Source of the DNA: Streptomyces rubiginosohelvolus
Lineage (GTDB): Bacteria; Actinomycetota; Actinomycetes; Streptomycetales; Streptomycetaceae
DNA length: 64,000 nucleotides
Reading direction: 5' to 3'
NCBI RefSeq assembly: GCF_014649875.1
Contig: NZ_BMTW01000013.1
Location: 144,252-208,251, forward strand
Of this stretch, positions 41,407-50,515 are shown one piece after another (position 1 is the first letter of the stretch; every line of letters begins with the position of its first letter). The translations under genes were made by a program, and so were the position numbers. The notes beneath the pieces were generated by a model. The model did no database searches. It had not been told where the DNA came from and was given only the letters and a program-made list of their open reading frames with translations.

Positions 41407-42465
41407 GTGGCAGGACGATTCGCCCCCCGCACCACGCGGGCAGCGCTGCCGCACCAGGCTGCGGGGCGCGGGGCCGCCGCGTCCGGGGCTGGCGCGTCCC
41501 GGGCCGCCGCGTCCGGCAGACAGTCCGCCTCCGCCCCGGCCTCGCCCGAAGGGCCACCCCTGACCCGGGAGTGGACGCCCCAGGCCCCCCTGGACCTCCG
41601 CCTGGTGCTGGGTCCGCTGCGCCGGGGCCCGGCGGACCCGACGTTCCGGATGACGGGGGACGGCACGTTCTGGCGGGCGACCCGCACGCCCGCGGGCCCC
41701 GGCACGCTGCGCATCGCGCGCCGCGGCGACCGGATCGCGGCGGCGGCGTGGGGCCCCGGCGCGGACTGGCTGCTGGAGGGCCTGCCGGCGCTCCTGGGCG
41801 CGGAGGACGACCCGGACGCGTTCGTCCCGCGCCACCGCCTGCTGGCCCTGACCCGGCACCGCCGCCAGGGGCTGCGCCTGCTGCGCACGGGCCTGGTGCT
41901 GGAGTCGCTGATCCCCTCGGTCCTGGAGCAGAAGGTCACCACGGACGAGGCGTACCGCGCCTGGCGCCACCTGGTCCGCCGCTTCGGCACGCCCGCGCCC
42001 GGCCCCACCGCCGACCTGGGCCTGCACGTCATGCCGGACCCGCGCGGCTGGGCGATGATCCCGTCCTGGGAATGGCACAAGGCGAACGTCGACGCCAGGC
42101 GCTCGTCGACGATCCTGCGAGCCGTACGCGTGGCCCGCCGCCTGGAGGAAGCGGCGACGATGCCGCTGCCCGAGGCGCTGGCCCGCCTCCAGCTGATCCC
42201 CGGAATCGGCCCCTGGACGGCGGCGGAGACCCTCCAGCGCTCGAACGGCGCGGCGGACGCGGTCACGATCGGCGACCTGCACCTCCCCGGCATCGTCGGC
42301 CACGCCCTGGCGGACAACCGCGATGCGGACGACGAGGAGATGCTGAGGCTGCTGACCCCCTACGAGGGCCAACGCCACCGAGCGACGCGCCTGATCCTGC
42401 TCTCGGGCCGCATCCCGGCCCGCAGGGCACCGAGGATGCAGCCGGGCAACATCGTGAACCTGTAA
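41407..42465 (+). CDS. HhH-GPD DNA-3-methyladenine glycosylase-like protein
   Basis: A 352-residue base-excision repair glycosylase of the AlkA/HhH-GPD superfamily. After an Ala/Arg-rich N-terminus of about 50 residues, the catalytic core shows SLIPSVLEQKVTTDEAYRAW and the helix-hairpin-helix LQLIPGIGPWTAAETLQRS followed by the catalytic Asp in AVTIGDLHLPG. It would remove alkylated purines. The GTG at 41407 leaves a 5' extension of low complexity; the true start might be slightly later. It is 86 bases after manC. Confidence 0.88.
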   Translation: MAGRFAPRTTRAALPHQAAGRGAAASGAGASRAAASGRQSASAPASPEGPPLTREWTPQAPLDLRLVLGPLRRGPADPTFRMTGDGTFWRATRTPAGPGTLRIARRGDRIAAAAWGPGADWLLEGLPALLGAEDDPDAFVPRHRLLALTRHRRQGLRLLRTGLVLESLIPSVLEQKVTTDEAYRAWRHLVRRFGTPAPGPTADLGLHVMPDPRGWAMIPSWEWHKANVDARRSSTILRAVRVARRLEEAATMPLPEALARLQLIPGIGPWTAAETLQRSNGAADAVTIGDLHLPGIVGHALADNRDADDEEMLRLLTPYEGQRHRATRLILLSGRIPARRAPRMQPGNIVNL

Positions 42466-42508
42466 TTCCAGCCTCTCCGGCGCCTTCTCCAGCGTCTCCG
42501 GGCAATTT

Positions 42509-42582
42509 CAGCCCCTCCGGCGTTTGAGGGGCGGGGTCCGGGGCGGAGCCCCGGTTTCGGGAAGGGGCGGGTAGGGGACAAG
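42509..42582 (+). repeat. dispersed intergenic repeat, copy 1
   Basis: A 74-base element starting CAGCCCCTCCGGCGTTTGAG, containing the hairpin CCGGGG-CGGAG-CCCCGG at 42538-42554 and ending with GGGAAGGGGCGGGTAGGGG-type sequence. Copy 2 lies at 54811-54885. Both lie just downstream of genes. Fragments of the first dozen bases recur at 42470-42500. It matches a repeat I recall as common in Streptomyces spacers. Confidence 0.8.
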
Positions 42583-42613
42583 CCCCGCGCAGCGGCCCGC
42601 CCCCCCCCGGCCC

Positions 42614-44029
42614 TCACCGCACGGTGAGAAACTCCTCCGCCTCCCGAACAGCCCGCTCCCGAGGCACCCCCACCCCATGCCCCACAGCCACCGCCCCCAA
42701 CGGATCCCAGGACGACGGCAGCGAGAGCACCTCCCGCACCACCGGCCGGCAGAACATCGTCGAGGACACCCACGCCGACCCCAGCCGCTCACCCGCCAGC
42801 GCCACCAGGAAGTTCTGCACCCCGGCCCCCGCCGCGACCACGAACATCTCGCGCTCCGCGGTGTCGCGCCGCTCGTCCCCGTACGTGTGGGAGCCGTCCA
42901 TCACCAGGCACGGCACCACCAGATACGGCGCGTTGCGCAGCACATCCCCGCGCCGCACCCGCTTGGCGATCGACTCCTCGCTCTTCCCGTCGCGCCGCAG
43001 ATCCTCGATCCACGCCTCCCGCATCGCGTCGAGCAGCCGGGTCCGCGACTCGGCGGACTCCAGCAGGACGAACCGCCACGGCGTCGTGTGATGCGGCGCG
43101 GGCGCGGTGACGGCAGCCGCCACGGCGCGCCGCACCGCCCCCGGATCCACCGGCTCGTCGCTGAACTCGCGCACCGTACGCCGCAGCGTCACCGCTTCCC
43201 GCACGGCCTCGGACGTACCCAGCCGGAACATGTCATCGGCAGCACTCCGCACGAGCGCACGCGCACCGGGCTCATCGTCCCCGGCGGAGGCGACCACATG
43301 CGACAACCCCCGGACCACCGCCACCGGCAGCCCCTCCGCCTTGCCCTTGACCAGATCCCCGGCCGAGGCCAGCTCGTCCGCCGTGGCCACGACCGTGGCG
43401 CTGAGCGGATTGCCGTACGCGTCCGTCCCGCCCCGCAGATCGTCCAGCACCCGCACCCCGGCCGCACCGATCGCGACGTCGGTCAGCCCGTTGCGCCAGG
43501 GCCGCCCGAAGGTGTCCGTGACGACGACGCCGACCTCCACGCCGAGGATGTCCCGCAGCCCGTCCCGGATGACACGGGCGGAGGCGTCGGGGTCCTCGGG
43601 CAGCAGGAGCACGGTCCCGGCGGGAGTGTTGGACGCGTCGACCCCGGCGGCGGCCATGACGAGACCCTGCCGGTTCTCCACGATCCGCAGCGTCCCGCGC
43701 CGGGCGACGACCCGTACGGTCTCGGCGTCGATGGCGGCCTCGCGGTCCGCGGCCTCGACGATCCTGCCCTCGGCCTTGGAGACGATCTTCGAGGTGACGA
43801 GCAGGACGTCCCCGTCGACCAGCCCCGGCTCGGCGGCGGCGATCAGCTTGGCGAGATCGTCACCGCCCCGCACTTCGGGCATCCCGCCCACGGCCCACAC
43901 ACGAAAGGAAGGCGCGCCCGCGGGCGAACCGCCCATGCCCTCACCGGCCTCGACCGAACCCTCGGCCTCGACCGAACCCCCGGCCCCGGCCGAAGAGCCG
44001 GCGCCCCCGGCCCCGGAGACCGCACTCAC
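42614..44029 (-). CDS. fbiB: coenzyme F420 gamma-glutamyl ligase/FMN reductase FbiB
   Basis: A 471-residue two-domain enzyme. The N-terminal CofE-type ligase adds L-glutamates to F420-0 (GGDDLAKLIAAA, DVLLVTSKIVSKAEGR, VVTDTFGRPWRNG, DDEPGARALVR). The C-terminal nitroreductase-fold domain (from TLRRTVREFSDEP) reduces dehydro-F420-0 with FMNH2. The GTG at 44029 overlaps the fbiA stop by four bases (GTGA), fixing the start; a Gly/Ala/Glu-rich linker of about 35 residues leads it. Together with fbiA it completes two late steps of F420 synthesis. Confidence 0.93.
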   Translation of the reverse strand: MSAVSGAGGAGSSAGAGGSVEAEGSVEAGEGMGGSPAGAPSFRVWAVGGMPEVRGGDDLAKLIAAAEPGLVDGDVLLVTSKIVSKAEGRIVEAADREAAIDAETVRVVARRGTLRIVENRQGLVMAAAGVDASNTPAGTVLLLPEDPDASARVIRDGLRDILGVEVGVVVTDTFGRPWRNGLTDVAIGAAGVRVLDDLRGGTDAYGNPLSATVVATADELASAGDLVKGKAEGLPVAVVRGLSHVVASAGDDEPGARALVRSAADDMFRLGTSEAVREAVTLRRTVREFSDEPVDPGAVRRAVAAAVTAPAPHHTTPWRFVLLESAESRTRLLDAMREAWIEDLRRDGKSEESIAKRVRRGDVLRNAPYLVVPCLVMDGSHTYGDERRDTAEREMFVVAAGAGVQNFLVALAGERLGSAWVSSTMFCRPVVREVLSLPSSWDPLGAVAVGHGVGVPRERAVREAEEFLTVR

Positions 44030-44982
44030 GCCCGGACCTCCTCGGCCAGAGCCAGCGCCTGCCGGGCCATCTCCGCGGTCGCGTCCACGTCCGTCATCAT
44101 CAGCGGCACTGCCCGGCAGCGGATCCCCGCCGCCTCCACCTCGTCGACCGCACCCGCGTCCACCGTGTCCACCAGCCACCCGTCCAGCAGCCCCGACCCG
44201 TAGTGCCGGGCCACGGCCGAGGCCGTCGACTCGACGCCCACCGCGGCCAGCACCTTGTCCGCCATCCCGCGCACGGGCGCGTCCCCGACGATGGGGGAGA
44301 GGCCGACGACCGGCACACCCGCCTCGGCGATGGCCTCACGGATCCCGGGCACGGCAAGGATGGTGCCGACGGACACCACCGGGTTCGACGGCGGGAAGAC
44401 GATGACATCGGCGGCGCCGATGGCCTCCAGCACCCCCGGAGCCGGCTTGGCCTGCTCCGCCCCGACCGGCACGATCGCCCGCGCCTCGACGGAGGCGCGC
44501 AGCTTCACCCAGTACTCCTGGAAGTGGATCGCCTTGCTCTCGCCGTCCATCTCGACGGCGACATGCGTCTCGACCCGGTCGTCGGACATGGGGAGCAGCC
44601 GCACGCCCGGCTGCCAGCGGGCGCAGAGCGCCTCGGTGACCGCGCTCAGGGGGTAGCCCGCGCCGAGCATCTGCGTACGGACGATGTGGGTCGCGAAGTC
44701 GCGGTCGCCGAGACCGAACCACTCGGGGCCCACGCCGTACGCCGCGAGCTCCTCCTTGACCCGGAAGGTCTCGTCGGTACGCCCCCAGCCCTGCTCCTCG
44801 TTGATGCCACCGCCGAGGGTGTACATCACGGTGTCGAGGTCGGGACAGACCTTCAGCCCGAACAGATGGATGTCATCACCCGTGTTGCCGATCACCGTGA
44901 TGTCCGCGTCGGGCGCGGCCTGCTTGAGGCCGCGAAGGAAGCGGGCACCGCCGATGCCACCGGCCAGAACAACAATGCGCAT
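44026..44982 (-). CDS. fbiA: phospho-lactate/phosphoenolpyruvate transferase FbiA (CofD)
   Basis: A 318-residue CofD/FbiA enzyme that joins the lactyl- or enolpyruvyl-phosphate moiety to the deazaflavin FO, giving (dehydro)F420-0. It begins MRIVVLAGGIGGARFLRGL, has VIGNTGDDIHLFGLKVCPDLDT and NPVVSVGTIL. An earlier in-frame ATG (45012) lacks support because the Rossmann start at 44982 is invariant in the family. fbiB follows with a GTGA overlap. F420 serves reductases in antibiotic and stress chemistry in Streptomyces. Confidence 0.95.
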   Translation of the reverse strand: MRIVVLAGGIGGARFLRGLKQAAPDADITVIGNTGDDIHLFGLKVCPDLDTVMYTLGGGINEEQGWGRTDETFRVKEELAAYGVGPEWFGLGDRDFATHIVRTQMLGAGYPLSAVTEALCARWQPGVRLLPMSDDRVETHVAVEMDGESKAIHFQEYWVKLRASVEARAIVPVGAEQAKPAPGVLEAIGAADVIVFPPSNPVVSVGTILAVPGIREAIAEAGVPVVGLSPIVGDAPVRGMADKVLAAVGVESTASAVARHYGSGLLDGWLVDTVDAGAVDEVEAAGIRCRAVPLMMTDVDATAEMARQALALAEEVRA

Positions 44983-44995
44983 GCACAGCAGTTTG

Positions 44996-45496
44996 TCAGG
45001 CGGGTACGGCACCCACGGCCGTCGGGGCGCTTTGGCTCGGGTGCATCGGCATCTCGGTCAGGCCCGGGTAGTAGATGTGCAGACTCACGGCCGGTTCGAG
45101 CGAATCGTTGACCACTTCGTGGACGTACCCCGGGGCGAAGGACCGCTGCGCACCCGCGCCGAGGGACCGCGTCCCGCGCTCGGTGTGCTCCGTCAACTCG
45201 CCTTCAAGGACCGTCAGGACGCCGGCGGAGAGGCCGTGGTCGTGGCGCCCGCTGCCCTGTCCGGGCACCCAGCTGAGCAGCCACACCTCGTAGCCGGGGC
45301 CCTGGTGCAGGCGGTGGTACCAGCGGGAGGCGGAGTCGTACCGCACGATGTCCGCCCACCGCGCGCGGTCGGCCGCGATGGAGCGCGCGAGGCCGACGAA
45401 CTCGGAGACGGTGGAGGGGTGCTCGCGGGCGGGCTGCAGGAGGTGCTGTACCTCGAGGATGTCGCCGGCGATCTGAAGGTCGCTGTCGCTGTTCAT
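44996..45496 (-). CDS. cysteine dioxygenase family cupin protein
   Basis: A 166-residue type I cysteine dioxygenase-like cupin. It keeps the iron-binding pattern GSGRHDHGLSAGVLTVLEGEL (two His) and a later His (GYVHEVVN). These enzymes oxidise cysteine to cysteine sulfinate. ATG 45496 starts the family; the longer open frame to 45583 is leader with GAGGAACC ahead of the ATG. It ends 13 bases from the fbiA start, so it may lead the fbiA-fbiB operon, though a chemical link to F420 is not evident. Confidence 0.85.
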   Translation of the reverse strand: MNSDSDLQIAGDILEVQHLLQPAREHPSTVSEFVGLARSIAADRARWADIVRYDSASRWYHRLHQGPGYEVWLLSWVPGQGSGRHDHGLSAGVLTVLEGELTEHTERGTRSLGAGAQRSFAPGYVHEVVNDSLEPAVSLHIYYPGLTEMPMHPSQSAPTAVGAVPA

Positions 45497-46170
45497 TGCT
45501 GCGGTGGTTCCTCGGCATGAGGGGTGCACGTGCGGGGAGTCACGATGACTGCAGGGAGGAGCGGAAACGAAGAAACGCTCCACCGGAGAGCCGGAGAGGC
45601 TGGATTCAGAGCTGGAGCGCTACGGCATCAACAGCTGTGACAGCTGGAACAGCAACAGCGGGCCTGGACAGCGCTACGGAACCCACGGACGTGGGTGACG
45701 TGCAGGGCTGCGGTCGCTGGCATGGAATCAAGGAGACCGGCTCGGCCGTCCGCTGTCAACCCAATGCCCGAAATGGGGGCAATGTTTCACCCCTTCCGGT
45801 TCTCGGGTTCGGAGAAAGGTTTATGCACCCAGTAGTGGGGACATGTGGCGCATCATCCGTGCCCTCAAACGCGGCTGACGCTCCGTGACCTGACTGTGAT
45901 CTTGGTCGCTTCGGTGATCGAATCGCAACACGGGGCCGACCTCGATCGTCTTCATCGAGAGAGGGTGCGACCCTGAGGGGGCCGTGGCATATGTCAGATT
46001 TTTGCTGATTTGAACACTTACCGCATACGCTTGGTTCCGCAGAGTGAATCCCTGGGCCAATAGCAGATCCTCGCTTGACTGCCCCAGAGCTACAGATTTG
46101 TAATTTCACTCGTGTCGTTCAGCCGCAAAAGGCTGCATCACGGGACGCAAGAGACAGACGAGGGGCGCAC
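45497..46170. promoter_or_regulatory. long divergent control region cdo / whiB
   Basis: 674 bases without a supportable gene, separating the divergent dioxygenase and whiB genes. The part from about 45890 to 46130 is the lowest-GC stretch of this region (for example ATATGTCAGATTTTTGCTG near 45990-46008), as expected for developmental promoters. S. coelicolor whiB is known to use more than one promoter and to respond to BldD; I cannot place BldD sites with confidence here. Confidence 0.55.
46075..46103 (+). promoter_or_regulatory. candidate whiB promoter
   Basis: TTGACT at 46075-46080 and TTGTAA at 46098-46103 have 17-base spacing, about 68 bases before the whiB start. The -35 element is close to consensus; the -10 is only moderate. 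A second promoter further upstream is likely. Confidence 0.4.
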
Positions 46171-46434
46171 ATGACCGAGCTGTTCCAGCAACTGCTGGTC
46201 GAGGACGCGGACGAGGAACTCGGCTGGCAGGAGCGCGCACTGTGCGCCCAGACCGATCCCGAGTCCTTCTTTCCCGAGAAGGGCGGATCCACCCGCGAGG
46301 CCAAGAAGGTCTGCCTCGCCTGTGAGGTGCGCTCGGAATGCCTCGAGTACGCCCTCTCCAACGACGAACGCTTCGGCATCTGGGGCGGACTCTCCGAGCG
46401 GGAGCGGCGACGCCTCAAGAAGGCCGCCATCTGA
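46171..46434 (+). CDS. whiB: sporulation regulator WhiB (iron-sulfur Wbl protein)
   Basis: An 87-residue Wbl protein almost identical to S. coelicolor WhiB as I recall it. Four cysteines for the 4Fe-4S cluster are in ALCAQT, KKVCLACEVRSEC; the GIWGG turn and the basic tail ERRRLKKAAI for DNA contact follow. With WhiA it switches aerial hyphae from growth to sporulation septation (activating ftsZ-related and other genes). The ATG follows GAGGGGCGCAC. It is monocistronic, with a long upstream control region and a terminator hairpin downstream. Confidence 0.97.
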   Translation: MTELFQQLLVEDADEELGWQERALCAQTDPESFFPEKGGSTREAKKVCLACEVRSECLEYALSNDERFGIWGGLSERERRRLKKAAI

Positions 46435-46498
46435 CCATCCGGCTGCGCCGCCGCCCGCCATCCGGCGGACCGGCCGAAGCCGCCCCTCCGATCATCTC

Positions 46499-46549
46499 CG
46501 ACGGCCCGTCCACCGCCCCCTCCCCCCGGGGCCGGTGGACGGGCCGTCG
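46499..46549 (+). terminator. hairpin terminator after whiB
   Basis: Perfect 17-base arms CGACGGCCCGTCCACCG (46499-46515) and its complement (46533-46549) with a C-rich loop lie 64 bases after the whiB stop, before the glycosyltransferase gene. Confidence 0.85.
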
Positions 46550-46714
46550 GCAGGTCCGGGCCCGTCCCCTTCACCGGCTCGGACCCCCGCCACCTGTCCG
46601 TACCGTTAGTGTGGGGCCCCGTCCGAGACGCGCCAACGCCCCGCCGGGGCGCGCGTGTACACCGATGCAGCCCCCGGGGACGCCCCCGGACCCGGCCGGA
46701 GGGCCCGTACCCCG

Positions 46715-49700
46715 ATGTCCGTGCACAGCCACTCGGCGGCGCCGAACGCGGCCGCCGCCGCCCCAGAGTTCCCCCGGCACGTCGTCACCGCCGTGCTCGT
46801 CTCCCACGACGGCGCCCGCTGGCTGCCCGACGTGCTGGCCGGGCTGCTCGGGCAGGAACGCCCCGTACAGAACGTCATCGCCGCCGACACCGGCAGCGCC
46901 GACGACTCGGCCCGGCTGGTCACCGAGGCGCTCGGCGACGAACGCGTCCTGCACCTCGCACGCCGTACGAGCTTCGGCACGGCCGTCGACGAGGCGGCCC
47001 GCACGGCCGGGATCCTCACCCCGGACGACCTGCCGTACCTCAAGCGCCCCAGCGGCTGGGACCCGCAGACCCGGACCTGGGTCGACGAGAACTACGACCT
47101 CCCCGAGCTGCCCCACGGCGAACCGGTCCAGTGGCTCTGGCTGCTGCACGACGACTGCGCACCCGAGCCCGACGCGCTCGCCGCGATGCTGCGCGTCGTC
47201 GACGCCGACAAGCACGCCACGATCGTCGGCCCCAAGCTGCGCGGCTGGTACGACCGCAAGCAGCTCCTCGAAGTCGGCGTCTCCATCGCCAACAGCGGAC
47301 GCCGCTGGACCGGCCTGGACCGCCGCGAGCAGGACCAGGGCCAGCACGACCAGGTCCGTACCGTCCTGTCCGTCTCCTCCGCCGGCATGCTCATCCGCCG
47401 CGACGTCTACGAGGAGCTCGGCGGCTTCGACCGCAGGCTCCCCCTGATGCGCGACGACGTCGACCTCTGCTGGCGCGCCCACCTGGCCGGCCACCGGGTC
47501 CTCGTCGCCCCGGACGCCGTCCTGCGGCACGCCGAGGCCTCCGCCCGCGAACGCCGCCCCATCGACTGCGCCGGCCGCTCCGTCGCCAGCCCGCACCGCG
47601 TCGACAAGGCGGGCGCGGTCTACACGATGCTCGTCAACGCCCGCGGCAAGGCCCTGCCCTGGGTCCTGCTCCGGCTCGTCGTCGGCACCCTCCTGCGCAC
47701 CCTCGCCTACCTCGTCGGCAAGGTGCCCGGCCAGGCCCTCGACGAAGTCACCGGCCTGCTCGGCACCCTGCTGCGCCCCGGCCGCATCCTCGCCGCCCGC
47801 CGCAACCGCGGAAAGGGCGTCGTCGACGCCGCCGAGCTGCGCGCCCTGTTCCCGCCGCCCGGCGCCACCGTCCGGGCCACCGTCGACCAGGTCGCGGGCA
47901 ACTTCGGCGGCCGTACGGACTCCGACTCCGGCGGCTCGCGCCACGGAGCCGTCGAATCCGGTCCCGGCGGCGACGACGCCGACTTCCTCGAAGTCGACCA
48001 GTTCGCCCGCCTCAAGCGCATCGGCCGCAAGCCCGGACCCGTCCTCTTCGCCCTGCTCCTCGTCGTCTCGCTCGTCGCCTGCCGCAACCTGCTCAGCGGC
48101 GGCGCGCTCGCGGGCGGCGCGCTGCTGCCCGTCCCCGCCGAGCTCGGCTCGCTCTGGGACCGGTACGCGGACGCCTGGCACACCGTGGGCACCGGCGGCA
48201 CCCAGACCGCGCCCCCCTACCTCGCGCTGCTCGCAGCCCTGTCGGCCCTCTTCTTCGGCTCGACCGGACTCGCCGTCAGCGTGCTGCTGGTCTGCTCGAT
48301 CCCGCTGGCCGGGGCCACCGCCTACTTCGCCTCCCGCCCGCTGCTCCCCTCCCGGCTGCTGCGGGCCTGGGCGAGCATCGCGTACGCCTTCCTGCCCGCC
48401 GCGACCGGCGCCCTGGCCACCGGCCGCCTGGGCACCGCCGTCCTGCTCGTCCTCCTCCCGCTGATCGCCCGCGCGGGCGTCGCCGCCCACGGGCTGCGCG
48501 TGGACAGCGCGGCGGGGGAGCGCGGCAGCTGGCGCGCCACCTGGGCGTACACGCTGCTGCTGACCGTCACCATGGCGTTCACCCCGATCGTCTGGCCGCT
48601 CGCCGTGGTCCTCGGCCTCGGTGTGCTCGTGCTGCGGCGCGGCGACATCACGGCGTACGCGCTCCGCTTCGTCGCCGCCGTCGCCACCCCGGTCCTGGTC
48701 CTCGCCCCCTGGTCGCTGAGCCTCCTGACGAACCCGTCCGCGCTCCTGACCGAAGCGGGTCTGGACACCGGTACGGGCGAGGCCTCGGGCCTCGACCTGC
48801 TCGGCATCAGCCCCGGTGGCCCCGGCGCTGCGGGCGGCATCCTGCTGCTCGGCATCGTGCTGGCCGCGCTCGCCGCCCTGCTGCGCGAGGAGCGGCAGTT
48901 CGCCGTCCGCACCGCGTGGGCCGTCGCGCTCACCGGCTTCCTCTTCGCCGCCGTCGCCAACGGATCCACCTGGGCCGGACCCGCCACCCTCGTCTACGGC
49001 ACCGCCCTGATCGCCGCCGCCCTGGTCGGCGCGGACGGCGCCCGCATCCGGGTCGCCGAGCAGAGCTTCGGCTGGCGGCAGCCCGTGGCCGTCCTGATCG
49101 CGCTCGCCGCCGGACTGGCCCCGGTCCTGGCCGCGGCCGGCTGGATGATCGGCGGCGCCGACGGCCCGCTGGAGCGCCGCGACCCCGTCCAGGTCCCCGC
49201 CTTCGTCGCGGAGGAGAGCACCACCCGCGACCAGCCCCGCACCCTCATCCTCGGCGGCTCCTCGCCCGACACCGTCTCGTACAGCCTGGTCCGCGGCTCG
49301 GGCGCCCGGCTCGGCGACGGCGAACTGACCGAGGCGGGCGGCAGCAACAGCCACCTCGACAAGGTCGTCGCCAACCTGGTCGCCGGCTCCGGCGCCGACC
49401 AGGGCGGCCAGCTCAGCGGCTTCGCGATCCGCTACGTCCTCGTCCGGGACGGAGCACCGCGCGAGATGAGCCGGGTCCTCGACTCGACCCCCGGCCTCAG
49501 CCGCCTCAGCCAGCTCGACGGCAGCGCCCTGTGGCGGGTGGACCGCCAGGTCGCCCGCGTCATGATCACCCCGGCCTCCGGTGAGGGCGAGCGCGTCGCG
49601 GTCGGCTCGGCCGCCGTCGAGGCCCACTCCGAGATCCCGTCCGGCGAGTCGGGCCGCGTGCTGCGGATCGCGGACGCCGCCGACCCGGGCTGGACGGCCA

Positions 49701-50515
49701 CGCTGGACGGCAAGCCGCTGCCCCGCAAGACCGTCGACGGCTGGGCCCAGGGCTTCGAACTGCCCGCGAACGGCGGCCGTCTGGACCTCACCCACGACGC
49801 CCCGATCACCCACACCGCGTGGATCTGGGCCCAGATCGGGCTGCTGGTGGTCCTGGTGGTCATGGCCCTGCCGGGCCGCCGCCGGGAGATCGACGACGAC
49901 CTGCCCGACGAGGCGCTCGCCGTCGCCGCCGAGCCGGTCGACGGCGAGGGCCGCCGCGCCCGCAGGCTGCGCGCCGCGGCCCAGGCCGAGGCGGCCGCCG
50001 AGGAGGCCGGGAACGACGACCCGTCGCGGGCCGTGGACCCGGGGGAGTACATCCCGGCGCAGCAGTCAGCCGACCCGTACGCCGAGAACCCCCCGGCGCA
50101 CGACCCGCAGGAGGCCACCGGCGGCTATGCGGCGGTCCCGCAGCAGCAGGAGGTCCCGCAGCAGTACGACGCGTACGCACAGTGGGACGGGCAGCAGCCG
50201 ACGGCCGACTACTACGCGACGTACCAGCAGCCGGACCCGTACGCCCAGCAGCAACAGCAGGGGCACCAGAGCGCCGGATACCAGGGCGGCTACGGAGTCC
50301 AGGACCCGTACGCGCAGCAGTACGACGACCAGGGCGCGTACAACGGCCAGAACGCCGCGTACGACAACCAGGGCGTGTACGACGAATACGGCCGGTACAT
50401 CGGCGGGCAGCAGCACCAGCACCCGTATACCGAGAACGGCGAACAGACCGACCCCCCGGCCCCGGGTCAGGCCCCGTGGCAGACCGGTAACGCATCGCGA
50501 GGCGAGTCCGAGTGA
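46715..50515 (+). CDS. giant membrane GT2 glycosyltransferase with Gln/Tyr-rich tail
   Basis: About 1,266 residues. The N-terminal GT2 domain (VTAVLVSHDGARWLPDVLAG; LWLLHDDCAP; RRDVYEELGGFDRRLPLMRD and DDVDLCWRAHLAGHRV) is followed by roughly a dozen transmembrane helices between about residues 430 and 810, an extracytoplasmic region, another membrane helix (AWIWAQIGLLVVLVVMALPG), and a C-terminal low-complexity tail rich in Gln, Tyr, Asp and Pro (about 150 residues). Likely it adds sugars to a lipid-linked envelope polymer. ATG 46715 is preceded by GGAGGG; the GTG at 46655 is an alternative. The stop overlaps the DUF5719 gene by four bases. Confidence 0.88.
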   Translation: MSVHSHSAAPNAAAAAPEFPRHVVTAVLVSHDGARWLPDVLAGLLGQERPVQNVIAADTGSADDSARLVTEALGDERVLHLARRTSFGTAVDEAARTAGILTPDDLPYLKRPSGWDPQTRTWVDENYDLPELPHGEPVQWLWLLHDDCAPEPDALAAMLRVVDADKHATIVGPKLRGWYDRKQLLEVGVSIANSGRRWTGLDRREQDQGQHDQVRTVLSVSSAGMLIRRDVYEELGGFDRRLPLMRDDVDLCWRAHLAGHRVLVAPDAVLRHAEASARERRPIDCAGRSVASPHRVDKAGAVYTMLVNARGKALPWVLLRLVVGTLLRTLAYLVGKVPGQALDEVTGLLGTLLRPGRILAARRNRGKGVVDAAELRALFPPPGATVRATVDQVAGNFGGRTDSDSGGSRHGAVESGPGGDDADFLEVDQFARLKRIGRKPGPVLFALLLVVSLVACRNLLSGGALAGGALLPVPAELGSLWDRYADAWHTVGTGGTQTAPPYLALLAALSALFFGSTGLAVSVLLVCSIPLAGATAYFASRPLLPSRLLRAWASIAYAFLPAATGALATGRLGTAVLLVLLPLIARAGVAAHGLRVDSAAGERGSWRATWAYTLLLTVTMAFTPIVWPLAVVLGLGVLVLRRGDITAYALRFVAAVATPVLVLAPWSLSLLTNPSALLTEAGLDTGTGEASGLDLLGISPGGPGAAGGILLLGIVLAALAALLREERQFAVRTAWAVALTGFLFAAVANGSTWAGPATLVYGTALIAAALVGADGARIRVAEQSFGWRQPVAVLIALAAGLAPVLAAAGWMIGGADGPLERRDPVQVPAFVAEESTTRDQPRTLILGGSSPDTVSYSLVRGSGARLGDGELTEAGGSNSHLDKVVANLVAGSGADQGGQLSGFAIRYVLVRDGAPREMSRVLDSTPGLSRLSQLDGSALWRVDRQVARVMITPASGEGERVAVGSAAVEAHSEIPSGESGRVLRIADAADPGWTATLDGKPLPRKTVDGWAQGFELPANGGRLDLTHDAPITHTAWIWAQIGLLVVLVVMALPGRRREIDDDLPDEALAVAAEPVDGEGRRARRLRAAAQAEAAAEEAGNDDPSRAVDPGEYIPAQQSADPYAENPPAHDPQEATGGYAAVPQQQEVPQQYDAYAQWDGQQPTADYYATYQQPDPYAQQQQQGHQSAGYQGGYGVQDPYAQQYDDQGAYNGQNAAYDNQGVYDEYGRYIGGQQHQHPYTENGEQTDPPAPGQAPWQTGNASRGESE

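Noticed and set aside
42614..44179. Longer start for fbiB at 44179
   Set aside because: It would overlap fbiA by more than 150 bases and begin with a Gly/Arg string without similarity; the GTGA coupling at 44029 is far more typical.
46571..49813. A 1,080-codon open frame on the minus strand
   Set aside because: It is the antisense shadow of the large glycosyltransferase gene; high GC at third positions keeps the opposite frame open. Its product is a Gly/Arg/Glu-rich string without any domain.
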